Shown: positions 27,579-36,492 of the stretch, in pieces | How positions within the stretch are numbered: the first letter of the stretch is position 1 | Layout: the number at the start of each line of letters is the position of its first letter | Assembly: GCF_036607905.1 (NCBI RefSeq) | Contig: NZ_CP144555.1 | Span: 620,001 to 684,000 of the forward strand | Length of the DNA: 64,000 nt | Reading direction: 5' to 3' | Origin: Streptomyces sp. SCSIO 75703 | GTDB lineage: Bacteria > Actinomycetota > Actinomycetes > Streptomycetales > Streptomycetaceae | Translations under genes and position numbers: made by a program | The notes under the pieces: model-generated | What the model was told of the DNA's origin: nothing | Database searches by the model: none | The model's input: only the letters and a program-made list of their open reading frames with translations

Positions 27579-29788
27579 TCCGCCACCGAGGAATGCGCCG
27601 CAGAGCCGGGTGGGCCGGTCTGCTGGCCACCCTGCTCGTCGTCCTCGGCATGCCGGTGCCGTCCGCGGCCGGACCGGGCGAGGGCCCGGCCGCCGGGGCG
27701 GCCGGGCAGGTGCTGACCTGGACCGCGGGCAACGACATCGACCGCTACCTGTCCGCGCCGGCCACCGCGGTGGCCGGCCCCGCGACCATCGTCTTCGAGA
27801 ACAGCGAGGCGACCGGCAACACGACCGGCATGCCGCACACGCTGACGTTCGTGACCTCCGACCCGGAGTTCAACGGCGACGTCCAGCTCAACATCCTCGC
27901 CAATCCGAGCGACGCCCAGGGCGGCCGGCACACCGCCGAGGTCACCCTCACCCCGGGCCGCTACTCCTACCACTGCACCATCCCCGGCCACGGGGAGATG
28001 CGGGGCGTGCTGGTGGTGACCGAGGGCTCCGGCGAGGACACCACCGCGCCGACGGCGAGCGCCGAGGTGACCGGGACCAAGAACGCCGACGGCGCCTTCG
28101 TCGGCTCGGCGACCGTCGCCCTCTCCGCCACCGACGAGGGCTCCGGCGTCGACCGGATCGAGTACGCCCTCGGCGACGAGGAGGCGTGGCAGCCGTACAC
28201 CACGCCCGTGGTCGTCGACCAGGTCGGCACGCACACCCTGCGCTACCGCGCGCTGGACAAGGCGGGCAACGTCTCCGACGTCGCCACCGTCGAGTTCACC
28301 GTGGCGGCCCCGCCGACCGACGACACCACCCCGCCCGAGACCTCGGCGACCGTCGCCGGGGAACGGGACGCCGACGGGGCCTACATCGGCATGGCGACCG
28401 TCACCGTCACCGCCTCGGACACCGGGTCCGGCGTCAACACCATCGAGTACGCGGTCGGTTCGGGCGCCTGGCAGTCCTACACCGGACCGGTGATGGTGCA
28501 CGAGGCCGGTACGCACACCGTGCGCTACCGGGCCACCGACAAGGCGGGCAACGCCGCGCCGGAGAAGAGCGTCGGCTTCACCGTCGTCACCGCTCCGCCA
28601 CAGGACACCACCCCACCGGTGACCGGGGTCGGCGTGGCGGGCTCGAAGAACTCCGACGGCGCCTACGTCGGCAGCGCCGAGGTCACCGTCACCGCCACCG
28701 ACGAGGGCGGCAGCGGCGTCGACACCATCGAGTACTCCCTCGACGCCGGGCCGTACCTCGCCTACACGAAGCCGGTCGTCGTGGACCGGGTGGGCCGGCA
28801 CACACTGGCCTACCGGGCGAGCGACAAGGCGGGCAACACCTCCCCGCCGCTCACGGTGAGCTTCACCGTCGTGGCCGGCCAGGTGCCCGCGCCGCCCTGC
28901 CCCGAGTACGACGAGCGGCGCACGGTGTTCGTCGGCACGGTCGACTCGGGCGTGCCCAACCGGGTCACCGACAACCGGTGCCGGATCGGCGAGCTGATCG
29001 AGGACGAGAAGGAGTGGACCTCCCACGCGCTCTTCCTCAAGCACGTGAAGGCCGTGCTGGACCGGCTCCGCAAGGACGGCGTCGTCGACCAGCGGGAGCA
29101 CCGGGCCATCACCGACGCGGCCCGGCAGTCCGGCATCGGCCGGCCCGGGCAGACCGAGGGCTACCGCAGCCTCTTCGACGGCACCGCCGAGTCCCTCGCC
29201 AAGTGGGAGCACGTCGGCGGCGGTTCGTTCGCGCTGAACCAGGACGGGACCATCACCTCGGGCACCACCCGGGACGGGCTCGGCATGCTCTGGTTCCCGC
29301 AGCGGGCCTACGGCGACTTCTCGCTGAAGCTCCAGTGGCGGGACGACGCCCCGGGCACCGGCAACGCCAACTCCGGTGTCTTCGTCCGGTTCCCCGAGGT
29401 GCACGACCACCCGGAGGAGCCGCGCCCGGAGTGGGCCGCCATCAAGTACGGGCACGAGGTGCAGGTGTTCGACTCGCCCACCGGCGACATGTACAAGACG
29501 GGGTCCGTCTACGGATTCGACCGCGTGGGCCTGGCCGGCGCGGGCGTGACGGAGAAGGGCACCTGGAACGACTACGAGATCCGGGTCGTCGACCAGCACT
29601 ACTCGGTCTACCGCAACGGGGTGCTGATCAACGAGTTCGACAACACCGGCGGCCAGGAGTTCTCCCCGCCGCGCTCGGACGACCCGGGCACGGACGGGCG
29701 GCGCTTCGCCTCCGGCTACCTCGGACTCCAGGTGCACAGCACCTCGGACGTGGTCTCCTACCGGGACATCCGGATCATGGAGCTGTAG
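27575..29788 (+). CDS. secreted cupredoxin / OmpL47-type repeat / DUF1080 protein
   Basis: A 737-residue exported protein with signal MRRRAGWAGLLATLLVVLGM. Residues ~45-150 are a blue-copper domain: His in MPHTLTF, and Cys, His and Met in YHCTIPGHGEM. Residues ~155-450 hold three ~90-residue Ig-like OmpL47-type repeats, each starting DTT(A/P)P and ending in TLRYRALDKAGN-like strands. A short helical region follows. Residues ~545-737 are a DUF1080/3-keto-disaccharide hydrolase domain (YRSLFDGTAESLAKWEHVGG; NSGVFVRFPE; YEIRVVDQHYSVYRNGVLIN; SGYLGLQVHS). It is translationally coupled to the ThuA/dehydrogenase gene (ATGA), so the two probably act together outside the cell. Confidence 0.88.
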   Translation: MIRHRGMRRRAGWAGLLATLLVVLGMPVPSAAGPGEGPAAGAAGQVLTWTAGNDIDRYLSAPATAVAGPATIVFENSEATGNTTGMPHTLTFVTSDPEFNGDVQLNILANPSDAQGGRHTAEVTLTPGRYSYHCTIPGHGEMRGVLVVTEGSGEDTTAPTASAEVTGTKNADGAFVGSATVALSATDEGSGVDRIEYALGDEEAWQPYTTPVVVDQVGTHTLRYRALDKAGNVSDVATVEFTVAAPPTDDTTPPETSATVAGERDADGAYIGMATVTVTASDTGSGVNTIEYAVGSGAWQSYTGPVMVHEAGTHTVRYRATDKAGNAAPEKSVGFTVVTAPPQDTTPPVTGVGVAGSKNSDGAYVGSAEVTVTATDEGGSGVDTIEYSLDAGPYLAYTKPVVVDRVGRHTLAYRASDKAGNTSPPLTVSFTVVAGQVPAPPCPEYDERRTVFVGTVDSGVPNRVTDNRCRIGELIEDEKEWTSHALFLKHVKAVLDRLRKDGVVDQREHRAITDAARQSGIGRPGQTEGYRSLFDGTAESLAKWEHVGGGSFALNQDGTITSGTTRDGLGMLWFPQRAYGDFSLKLQWRDDAPGTGNANSGVFVRFPEVHDHPEEPRPEWAAIKYGHEVQVFDSPTGDMYKTGSVYGFDRVGLAGAGVTEKGTWNDYEIRVVDQHYSVYRNGVLINEFDNTGGQEFSPPRSDDPGTDGRRFASGYLGLQVHSTSDVVSYRDIRIMEL

Positions 29789-29801
29789 TCCACCGCGTGG
29801 C

Positions 29802-30827
29802 TCACCGGGCCGGGGGGCTCTGCTTCCTGGCCCGGCTGGGCTGCACCCGGCTCGGTTCGCCCGGCATCTTCGGGTACTCGGGCGGGTACGGCAGATCACC
29901 GAGGCCGTGGTCGCGTTCGTCCTGGTTCGCCAGTTCGAGCAGCGCCTCCAGGGAGTGGGCCTCCGCGTCCATGCCCGCGTGCACGTCGCCGAGTTCGGCG
30001 AAGCGCGCGGGCATGGTCGTGATGTCGAAGTCGGCGGGTTCGGCGACGCCCACCTCGTCCCAGCGCAGCGGCGCCGAGACGGGGGCGTTCGGCCTCGGGC
30101 GGACCGAGTAGGCGGAGGCGATGGTGCGGTCGCGGGCGGTCTGGTTGTAGTCGACGAAGATCTTCTCGCCTCGCTCCTCCTTCCACCACTTGGTGGTCAC
30201 CCGGTCCGGCATCCGCCGCTCCAGTTCCCGTCCGGCGGCGATCGCCGCGCGCCGCACCTGGGTGAAGGTCCAGCGCGGCTCGATGGGCACGAAGACGTGC
30301 AGGCCCCGGCCGCCGGAGGTCTTGGGCCAGCCGCGCAGGCCGCCGAACTCCTCCAGCACCTCCCGGAGTTCGTGGGCGGCGCGGACCGCGTCGGAGTAGT
30401 CGGTGCCGGGCTGCGGGTCGAGGTCGAGGCGGAGTTCGTCCGGGTGGTCCACGTCGCCGCGGCGCACCGGCCAGGGGTGGAAGGTGAGGGTGCCGTACTG
30501 GACGGCCCACAGCACCGCGGCCTCCTCGGTGGGGCACATCTCGTCGGCGCTGCGTCCGCTGGGGAAGGTGATGTGCGCGGTCGGGATCCAGTCGGGCATG
30601 CTCTTGGGCGCGCGCTTCTGGAAGAACCACTCGCCGCCGACGCCCTCCGGGTAGCGCTCCAGGGTGGTGGGCCGGTCGCGCAGAGCGCGCAGGATGCCGG
30701 GGGCGACCGCCTGGTAGTAGCGGGCGACGTCCAGCTTGGTGTGGCCCCGCTCGGGGAAGAAGAGCTTGCCGGGGCTGGACAGCCGTACCGTCCGGCCACC
30801 CGCCTCCAGTTCCACCGCGTCCGCCAT
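29802..30827 (-). CDS. LigD-type DNA polymerase/primase (NHEJ polymerase domain protein)
   Basis: A 341-residue stand-alone LigD polymerase domain, an archaeo-eukaryotic-primase-fold enzyme that fills ends and incorporates ribonucleotides in non-homologous end joining. Visible motifs are KLFFPERGHTKLDVARYY, LERYPEGVGGEWFFQKRAP, the catalytic acidic motif LRLDLDPQPGTDY near residue 134, TSGGRGLHVFVPI, and IFVDYNQTARDRTIASAYSV. The C-terminal 60 residues are basic and proline-rich. It is divergent from the ligase gene with 75 bp between starts. No Shine-Dalgarno is obvious before the ATG at 30827, so a leaderless mRNA is possible. Confidence 0.92.
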   Translation of the reverse strand: MADAVELEAGGRTVRLSSPGKLFFPERGHTKLDVARYYQAVAPGILRALRDRPTTLERYPEGVGGEWFFQKRAPKSMPDWIPTAHITFPSGRSADEMCPTEEAAVLWAVQYGTLTFHPWPVRRGDVDHPDELRLDLDPQPGTDYSDAVRAAHELREVLEEFGGLRGWPKTSGGRGLHVFVPIEPRWTFTQVRRAAIAAGRELERRMPDRVTTKWWKEERGEKIFVDYNQTARDRTIASAYSVRPRPNAPVSAPLRWDEVGVAEPADFDITTMPARFAELGDVHAGMDAEAHSLEALLELANQDERDHGLGDLPYPPEYPKMPGEPSRVQPSRARKQSPPAR

Positions 30828-30902
30828 GCGAGCCACGGTAGGCGCACCGGACGCACTTCGCATATCAGGCGTACCGGGCGGCGGGCGCGCAGAATCGGTG
30901 CC

Positions 30903-31970
30903 ATGGACCTTCCCGTCATGCCGCCCGTGAAGCCGATGCTCGCCAAGTCCGTGGCCCGCATCCCGCCGGGCATGCAGTACGAGGCGAAGTGGGACGGCTT
31001 CCGGGCGATCGTCTTCCGCGACGGGTCCGAGGTCGAGTTCGGCAGCCGTACCGGCAAGCCGCTGACCAGGTACTTCCCCGAGCTGGTGACGGCGGTGCGG
31101 GAGCGGCTGCCGGAGCGGTGCGTGGTGGACGGGGAGATCGTGATCGCGCGGGAGGGGCGGCTGGACTTCGACGCGCTCACCGAGCGCATCCACCCGGCCG
31201 ACTCCCGGGTGCGGATGCTGGCCGAGCGGACCCCGGCCTCGTTCGTCGCCTTCGACCTGCTCGCGCTGGACGGCGAGTCGCTGCTCGACGTCCCGCTCTC
31301 GGACCGGCGGGCACTGCTCGTCGAGGCGCTGTCGGGCGTCGCCCCGCCGGTGCACGTGGCGCCGGCGACGACCGACGTCGAGGTGGCGCGGCGGTGGTTC
31401 GAGCAGTACGAGGGCGCCGGGCTGGACGGGGTGGTCGCCAAGCCGCCCGGCCTGGGCTACCGGCAGGACGAGCGGGCGATGTTCAAGGTCAAGCACGAGC
31501 GGACGGCGGACGTCGTGGTCGCGGGCTACCGCCTCCACAAGACCGGACCGGTGGTCGGCTCCCTGCTGCTCGGCCTGTACGACGACCGGGGCGCGCTCCA
31601 GCACGTCGGGGTGAGCGCGGCCTTCCCCATGAAGCGCCGGGCCGAGCTGGTGACGGAGCTGGAGCCGCTGCGCATGGCGGACGTCCGGGGGCACCCGTGG
31701 GCGGCCTGGGCGGAGGCGGAGGCGCACGAGTCGGCGCGGCTGCCGGGCGCGCCGAGCCGCTGGTCGGGCAAGAAGGACCTGTCCTGGATCCCGCTGCGCC
31801 CGGAGCGGGTCGCGGAGGTGGCGTACGACCACATGGAGAACGGGGCGCGGTTCCGGCACACGGCCCGCTTCCGCCGCTGGCGCCCGGACCGCACGCCCGA
31901 GAGCTGCACGTACGCGCAACTGGAGGAGCCGGTGCGGTACGACCTGGCGGAGATCCTGGGCGGGCCGTAG
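30903..31970 (+). CDS. ATP-dependent DNA ligase (LigC/LigD-ligase type)
   Basis: A 355-residue ATP-dependent ligase. The nucleotidyltransferase motif I YEAKWDGFRAI carries the adenylated lysine (near residue 28). Motif III is FVAFDLLALDG, motif IV GLDGVVAKPPG, and motif V MFKVKHERTADVVV. The OB-fold domain follows (VVGSLLLGLYDDRGALQHVG). It lacks polymerase and phosphoesterase domains, so it is LigC-like or a split LigD whose polymerase is the divergent neighbour. Such pairs seal double-strand breaks with Ku; no Ku gene is in the window. The ATG at 30903 gives the family-typical start MDLPVMPPVKPMLAK. Confidence 0.92.
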   Translation: MDLPVMPPVKPMLAKSVARIPPGMQYEAKWDGFRAIVFRDGSEVEFGSRTGKPLTRYFPELVTAVRERLPERCVVDGEIVIAREGRLDFDALTERIHPADSRVRMLAERTPASFVAFDLLALDGESLLDVPLSDRRALLVEALSGVAPPVHVAPATTDVEVARRWFEQYEGAGLDGVVAKPPGLGYRQDERAMFKVKHERTADVVVAGYRLHKTGPVVGSLLLGLYDDRGALQHVGVSAAFPMKRRAELVTELEPLRMADVRGHPWAAWAEAEAHESARLPGAPSRWSGKKDLSWIPLRPERVAEVAYDHMENGARFRHTARFRRWRPDRTPESCTYAQLEEPVRYDLAEILGGP

Positions 31971-31997
31971 CCGCGCCGGCGGGCCCGCCCGGGTCGC

Positions 31998-33188
31998 TCA
32001 CGGCGTCATGAGCACCTTGACCGAGCCGTCCCGCTTCTTCTGGAACATCTCGTAGGCCCGTGGCGCCTCCGCGAGCGGGACCCGGTGGGTGGCGAAGCCG
32101 TCGACGCCGAGCGGGTCCTCGTCGGTGAGGTACGGCAGGATGTCGTCGCTCCAGCGGCGCACGTTGGCCTGGCCCATCCGCAACTGGATCTGCTTGTCGA
32201 AGAGGGTGAGCAGCGGCAGCGGGTCGGCCATGCCGCCGTACACGCCGGACAGGGAGATGGTGCCGCCGCGCCGCACCAGTGCGATGGCGGTGTGCAGGGC
32301 GGCGAGCCGGTCGACGGCGAAGCGCTCGGCGAGCGGTGCGCCGACGGCCCGGGGCAACAGCGTGGACGCCTGCTGGGCGAGTTTCGCGGCGGCGCTGCCG
32401 TGCGCCTCGGTGCCGACGGCGTCGATCACCGCGTCGGGGCCGCGGCCGTCGGTGGCGTCCCGGATCGCCGACACCAGTTCCTTCTGTCCGTCGAAGGAGC
32501 GCAGGTCGTAGGTGCGCACGCCGCGGGCGTGGGCGCGGGTGAGGCGTTCGGTCACCAGGTCCACGCCGAAGACCTCCCCGACGCCCCGGGCCAGCGCGAT
32601 CCGGCAGGCCATGTCGCCGATGGGGCCGAGGCCGAGCACGGCGAGGCTGCCGCCCTCGGGCACGTCGGCGTAGGCCACGGCCTGCCAGGCGGTGGGCAGC
32701 ACGTCGGAGAGGTAGACGAAGCGGTCGTCGGCCGGTCCCTCGGGCACCTTGACCGGCCCGTACTGGGCCTGCGGCACCCGCAGGTACTCGGCCTGGGCGC
32801 CGGGGACGGCGCCGTACAGGCGGGTGTAGCCGAAGAGCGCGGCGCCCATGCCCTCGTCCCCGACCTGGGTGGTCTCGCACTGGGTCGGCAGTCCGGTGCC
32901 GCACATGTGGCAGTGGCCGCAGGCGATCTGGAACGGCACCACCACCCGGTCCCCGGGCGCGAGGCCGGTCACCTCGGGGCCGACCTCCTCCACGATCCCC
33001 ATGGGTTCGTGGCCCAGGATGTCCCCCGGTGTCATGAACGGGGTGAGCACCTCGTACAGGTGCAGGTCGGAGCCGCACAGGCCGCTGGAGGTGATCCGGA
33101 CGACGGCGTCCGTCGGCTCCTGGATCACCGGATCGGGCACGTCCTCGACCCGTACGTCGCGCTTGCCCTGCCAGGTCACTGCCTTCAT
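31998..33188 (-). CDS. zinc-dependent alcohol dehydrogenase (formaldehyde dehydrogenase-like branch)
   Basis: A 396-residue medium-chain dehydrogenase. Catalytic zinc ligands lie in SGLCGSDLHLYE and LGHEPMGIVEEVG. The structural zinc cysteines lie in ACGHCHMCGTGLPTQCE, and the NAD-binding turn is VLGLGPIGDMACRIAL. The long insertion before the Rossmann fold and the overall layout resemble the glutathione-independent formaldehyde dehydrogenase/threonine-type branch, but the substrate is not determined. The ATG at 33188 follows GGGAG. It is monocistronic and divergent from the DUF3048 lipoprotein gene. Confidence 0.88.
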   Translation of the reverse strand: MKAVTWQGKRDVRVEDVPDPVIQEPTDAVVRITSSGLCGSDLHLYEVLTPFMTPGDILGHEPMGIVEEVGPEVTGLAPGDRVVVPFQIACGHCHMCGTGLPTQCETTQVGDEGMGAALFGYTRLYGAVPGAQAEYLRVPQAQYGPVKVPEGPADDRFVYLSDVLPTAWQAVAYADVPEGGSLAVLGLGPIGDMACRIALARGVGEVFGVDLVTERLTRAHARGVRTYDLRSFDGQKELVSAIRDATDGRGPDAVIDAVGTEAHGSAAAKLAQQASTLLPRAVGAPLAERFAVDRLAALHTAIALVRRGGTISLSGVYGGMADPLPLLTLFDKQIQLRMGQANVRRWSDDILPYLTDEDPLGVDGFATHRVPLAEAPRAYEMFQKKRDGSVKVLMTP

Positions 33189-33415
33189 CGCCCCGCGCTC
33201 CCTCCGTCGGTGGGCCGCGCACCGCCGTCCGTGCCGCGGCGGCGTGTCGCGTCGGTTCGCGGCCGGCCGGGTACCCGACGGGCGCGACGACCAACCGTTC
33301 GGCGGACGTCCGGACGGCCGAGCCGCCGGTGGCCCCCGCGGGCGCGGCCGGGTATGGCACTCCCGGCCCACGGAAGCGCACAATCGAGACGAGGACGGGC
33401 GGACGGGTGGTCGGT

Positions 33416-34405
33416 ATGCGACGGACGACACACGGGCGGCGGAAGAACACCGGGACGGGCGCGGCACGGCGCCGGGGCGGCGTCGGGCGGGCGTTGCCCC
33501 TCGCGCTCGCGGCGCTGGTCCTGGCCTCCGGGTGCACCGCCGGGTCCGGCGGGGTCGCCGACGGCCGCCCTCCGCGTCCGGAGCCGCCGGCCGACGGATC
33601 GGTCCTCGCCGTCAAGATCGACAACGCCTCCGCCGCCCGCCCCCAGACCGGCCTGGACACGGCCGACGTGGTCTACGCGGAGCCGGTGGAGGCCGGGCTG
33701 AGCCGCCTCATGGCGGTCTACGCGACCCGGCTGCCGGACTCGGTGGGCCCGGTGCGCAGCGCCCGCGAGTCGGACCTGGAGCTGCTGCGCCAGTTCGACC
33801 GGCCGACGCTCGCCTTCTCCGGCGCCCAGACGAAGCTGCTCCCCCTCATCGACCGGGCCCCGCTGCGGCCCGTGCCCCCGGAGGAGGCGACCGGTGCCTA
33901 CGTCCGCGAGGACGGCCGGCCCGCCCCGCACAACCTCTACGTGCGGCCGGACCGGCTGCTGCCGAAGCCGGCCGGGGAACAGGCGCTGACCACCGGTTTT
34001 CACTACGGCCAGGCCCCCTCCGGCGGCCGGCCCGAGTCCTCGCGCACGGTGCGCTACCCCTCGGCGAGCTTCACCTTCACGTGGTCGGCGGGCCGGGGCG
34101 GCTGGCTGGTGGACCTGGACGGCGAACCGGCCTCCGCCCCGGGCGGCGAGCGCCTGGCCCCGGCGACCGTCGTCGTCCAGCACGTGAGGGTGCGCTCGTC
34201 CGGCTTCGGCGACTTCCGGGGCAACAACTCGCCCTACGTGGAGTCGGTGGGCTCCGGGCGGGCCGAGGTGCTGCGCGACGGCCGGGTCCACGAGGCGACC
34301 TGGAAGCGGGGCGCCGCCGAGGACGGCACGTCCTTCACCGCCGGGGACGGCAGCCCCGTGAACTTCGCCGAGGGCCCGGTGTGGGTGGTCTTCACCGGCT
34401 CCTGA
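33416..34405 (+). CDS. DUF3048-domain lipoprotein
   Basis: A 329-residue exported lipoprotein. A basic n-region with RRRGG leads into PLALAALVLASGC, where LASGC is a lipobox placing the mature Cys near residue 43. The DUF3048 (YerB-like) domain follows: VLAVKIDNASAARPQTGLDTADVVY, YATRLPDSVGPVRSARESD (a 19-residue segment) and GNNSPYVESVGSGRAEVLRDG. DUF3048 proteins are surface-anchored and of unknown activity. A GTG three codons upstream is an alternative start. Its TGA abuts the pcaV stop on the other strand. Confidence 0.87.
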   Translation: MRRTTHGRRKNTGTGAARRRGGVGRALPLALAALVLASGCTAGSGGVADGRPPRPEPPADGSVLAVKIDNASAARPQTGLDTADVVYAEPVEAGLSRLMAVYATRLPDSVGPVRSARESDLELLRQFDRPTLAFSGAQTKLLPLIDRAPLRPVPPEEATGAYVREDGRPAPHNLYVRPDRLLPKPAGEQALTTGFHYGQAPSGGRPESSRTVRYPSASFTFTWSAGRGGWLVDLDGEPASAPGGERLAPATVVVQHVRVRSSGFGDFRGNNSPYVESVGSGRAEVLRDGRVHEATWKRGAAEDGTSFTAGDGSPVNFAEGPVWVVFTGS

Positions 34406-34870
34406 TCAGCTCTGGGCGGCGGTGGGTTCCGCCGGGTTGCGCAGCCCCTCGGCACCGTCCGCGACCCGGCGGATGAGCTCGAAGAACACCGCCTGCTCGG
34501 CGGGGGCGAGCGGGGCCAGGAAGACCTGGTTCATCCGGGCGGTGCGCACGGTCAGCTTGCGGTGCACGCGCGCGCCCTCGTCGGTCGTGCGCAGCAGGAA
34601 GCGGCGGCCGTCCTGCGGGTCGCGGACCTTGTCGACCAGCCCGCGCCGGCCGAGTCGGCTGATGACCTCGGCGATGGTGGACCGGTCGAGCCCGACCCGC
34701 TCCCCCACGGTGCGCTGGTCGAGTCCGGGCTCGGCGACCAGCGCGTTGAGGACCGCGAACTGCGGTGAGGTGATCTCCTCGGAGACCATCGTGTTCCACA
34801 GCAGGTGGTGCGCCTGCTGGAGCCGCCGGGCCAGGTGCCCGGGATGGGTGGTCAGGTCGACCGCGGCCAT
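34406..34870 (-). CDS. pcaV: PcaV, MarR-family repressor of the protocatechuate operon
   Basis: A 154-residue MarR regulator with a winged helix (TVGERVGLDRSTIAEVISRL; DPQDGRRFLLRTTDEG) divergent from pcaI. The N-terminus MAAVDLTTHPGHLARRLQQA places an Arg at position 15. Published work on S. coelicolor PcaV reports Arg15 as the residue that binds protocatechuate. The ATG at 34870 follows GGGGAG. The family model is repression of pca transcription, relieved by protocatechuate, and the same is expected here. Confidence 0.93.
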   Translation of the reverse strand: MAAVDLTTHPGHLARRLQQAHHLLWNTMVSEEITSPQFAVLNALVAEPGLDQRTVGERVGLDRSTIAEVISRLGRRGLVDKVRDPQDGRRFLLRTTDEGARVHRKLTVRTARMNQVFLAPLAPAEQAVFFELIRRVADGAEGLRNPAEPTAAQS

Positions 34871-34894
34871 GTGCGCTCCCCAAGGTCATTTTCG

Positions 34895-34910
34895 TTTGTG
34901 CACTGACGAT
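34895..34910. promoter_or_regulatory. candidate PcaV operator 1 (near pcaV)
   Basis: TTTGTGCACTGACGAT at 34895-34910 matches the pcaI-proximal site TCAGTGCCCTGACTAT at 12 of 16 positions and holds a GTGCAC palindrome. It lies 25-40 bp before the pcaV start, a position suited to autoregulation. Confidence 0.5.
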
Positions 34911-35022
34911 ACCGTGATCGAACGAAGACCGCCGACCGACTCACCCCTGTGTGGCGCCCCATTTCTCCAGGTCTTGACGCCCGCCGACTCCGATGGCAGC
35001 GTGTGGGGAACCTCGCTGAAAT

Positions 35023-35040
35023 ACTCAGTGCCCTGACTAT
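35023..35040. promoter_or_regulatory. candidate PcaV operator 2 (near pcaI)
   Basis: ACTCAGTGCCCTGACT at 35023-35038 is an imperfect palindrome (12 of 16 positions symmetrical) of the form AnTCAGnGCnCTGAnT. It lies 35 bp before the pcaI start and about 45 bp after a TTGACG (34974-34979) that could be the -35 element. Binding there would block initiation or early elongation. Confidence 0.55.
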
Positions 35041-35074
35041 CTCGGTCGGGGTGCTTCGCAGAGATGGGGCTTCG

Positions 35075-35848
35075 ATGGACAAGGTGGTGGCCACGGCCGG
35101 GGAGGCGGTGGCCGATGTGCCCGAGGGCGCGTCGCTCGCGGTGGGCGGCTTCGGGCTCAGCGGTGTGCCGAACGTGCTGATCCAGGCGCTGTACGAACGC
35201 GGTACGGGCGGCCTGGCGGTGGTGTCGAACAACTGCGGGGCGATGGAGTCCGGGCTCGCGGTGCTGCTGGCGGCCGGGCGGATCGCCCGGGTGACCGGCT
35301 CGTACATCGGCGCCAACAAGGAGTTCGCCCGGCAGTACCTGGCCGGGGAGCTGGAGGTGGAGCTGATCCCGCAGGGCACCCTCGCCGAGCGGCTGCGCGC
35401 GGGCGGCGCGGGCATACCCGCCTTCTACACCCCGGCCGGCGTCGGCACGCAGGTCGCGGAGGGCGGACTGCCGTGGCGTTACGACGGCTCCGGCGGGGTG
35501 GCGCTCGCGTCGCCGCCGAAGGAGGTGCGGGAGTTCGACGGGACCGAGTACGTGCTGGAGCGCGGCATCCGCACCGACTTCGCCCTGGTCCGGGCCGCCA
35601 GGGGCGACCGGCACGGGAACCTCGTGTTCGCCAAGTCCACCCGGAACTTCAACCCGCTGGCCGCGATGGCGGGCAAGGTGACGATCGCCGAGGTCGAGGA
35701 GCTGGTCGAGCCCGGCGAGATCGACCCCGACGCCGTGCACCTGCCGGGCGTCTTCGTCCAGCGCGTCGTCGCGCTCACCCCGGAGCAGGCGGCGGACAAG
35801 CAGATCGAGCAGGTCACCGTGAGCGAGCGGGAAGAGGAGCGTGCCTGA
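35075..35848 (+). CDS. pcaI: 3-oxoadipate CoA-transferase subunit A
   Basis: Alpha subunit (257 residues) of succinyl-CoA:3-oxoadipate CoA-transferase, which activates 3-oxoadipate to its CoA ester. Family marks are [15 protein letters not shown] near residue 26, [17 protein letters not shown], and [15 protein letters not shown]. First gene of the seven-gene operon; the ATG at 35075 has a weak GGGG ribosome-binding site. Its TGA overlaps the pcaJ ATG by one base (TGATG). Confidence 0.95.
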   Translation: MDKVVATAGEAVADVPEGASLAVGGFGLSGVPNVLIQALYERGTGGLAVVSNNCGAMESGLAVLLAAGRIARVTGSYIGANKEFARQYLAGELEVELIPQGTLAERLRAGGAGIPAFYTPAGVGTQVAEGGLPWRYDGSGGVALASPPKEVREFDGTEYVLERGIRTDFALVRAARGDRHGNLVFAKSTRNFNPLAAMAGKVTIAEVEELVEPGEIDPDAVHLPGVFVQRVVALTPEQAADKQIEQVTVSEREEERA

Positions 35849-36492
35849 TGGCCTGGAACCGTGAGGAGATGGCCGCCCGCGCCGCCCGCGAGCTGCGCGA
35901 CGGCCAGTACGTCAACCTGGGCATCGGCCTGCCCACCCTCATCCCCAACCACCTGCCGCCGGGCGTCGAGGTCGTCCTCGAATCCGAGAACGGCATCCTG
36001 GGCACGGGGCCCTACCCCACCCGCGACCGGGTCGACCCCGACCTGATCAACGCGGGCAAGGAGACGGTCACGGTCCTGCCGGGCGCCTCCTTCTTCGACT
36101 CCGCGCTCTCCTTCGGCATGATCCGGGGCGGGCACATCGACGTCGCCGTGCTCGGCGCGATGCAGGTCTCGGCCGGCGGCGACCTCGCCAACTGGGCCAT
36201 CCCCGGGAAGATGATCACCGGGATCGGCGGGGCGATGGACCTCGTGCACGGCGCCCGCACCGTCATCGTCGTCATGACCCATACCGCCAAGGACGGCTCC
36301 CCGAAGATCCTGGAGGAGTGCGCGCTGCCGCTCACGGGCAAGGCGTGTGTGAACCGGGTCATCACCGACCTCGGCGTCCTCGACATCACCCCCGAGGGCC
36401 TGGTCCTCGTCGAGACCGCCCCCGGCGTCACCGTCGAGGAGATCACCGCCAAGACCGACGCCAGGCTCATCGTCGCGGAGGGAGTGCGGTGA
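35848..36492 (+). CDS. pcaJ: 3-oxoadipate CoA-transferase subunit B
   Basis: Beta subunit (214 residues). The catalytic glutamate that forms the thioester lies in [16 protein letters not shown] near residue 45; [17 protein letters not shown] and [14 protein letters not shown] are also typical. It forms a heteromer with PcaI. Start and stop both overlap their neighbours (TGATG with pcaI, GTGA with pcaF), so the three are translated in step. Confidence 0.95.
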   Translation: MAWNREEMAARAARELRDGQYVNLGIGLPTLIPNHLPPGVEVVLESENGILGTGPYPTRDRVDPDLINAGKETVTVLPGASFFDSALSFGMIRGGHIDVAVLGAMQVSAGGDLANWAIPGKMITGIGGAMDLVHGARTVIVVMTHTAKDGSPKILEECALPLTGKACVNRVITDLGVLDITPEGLVLVETAPGVTVEEITAKTDARLIVAEGVR

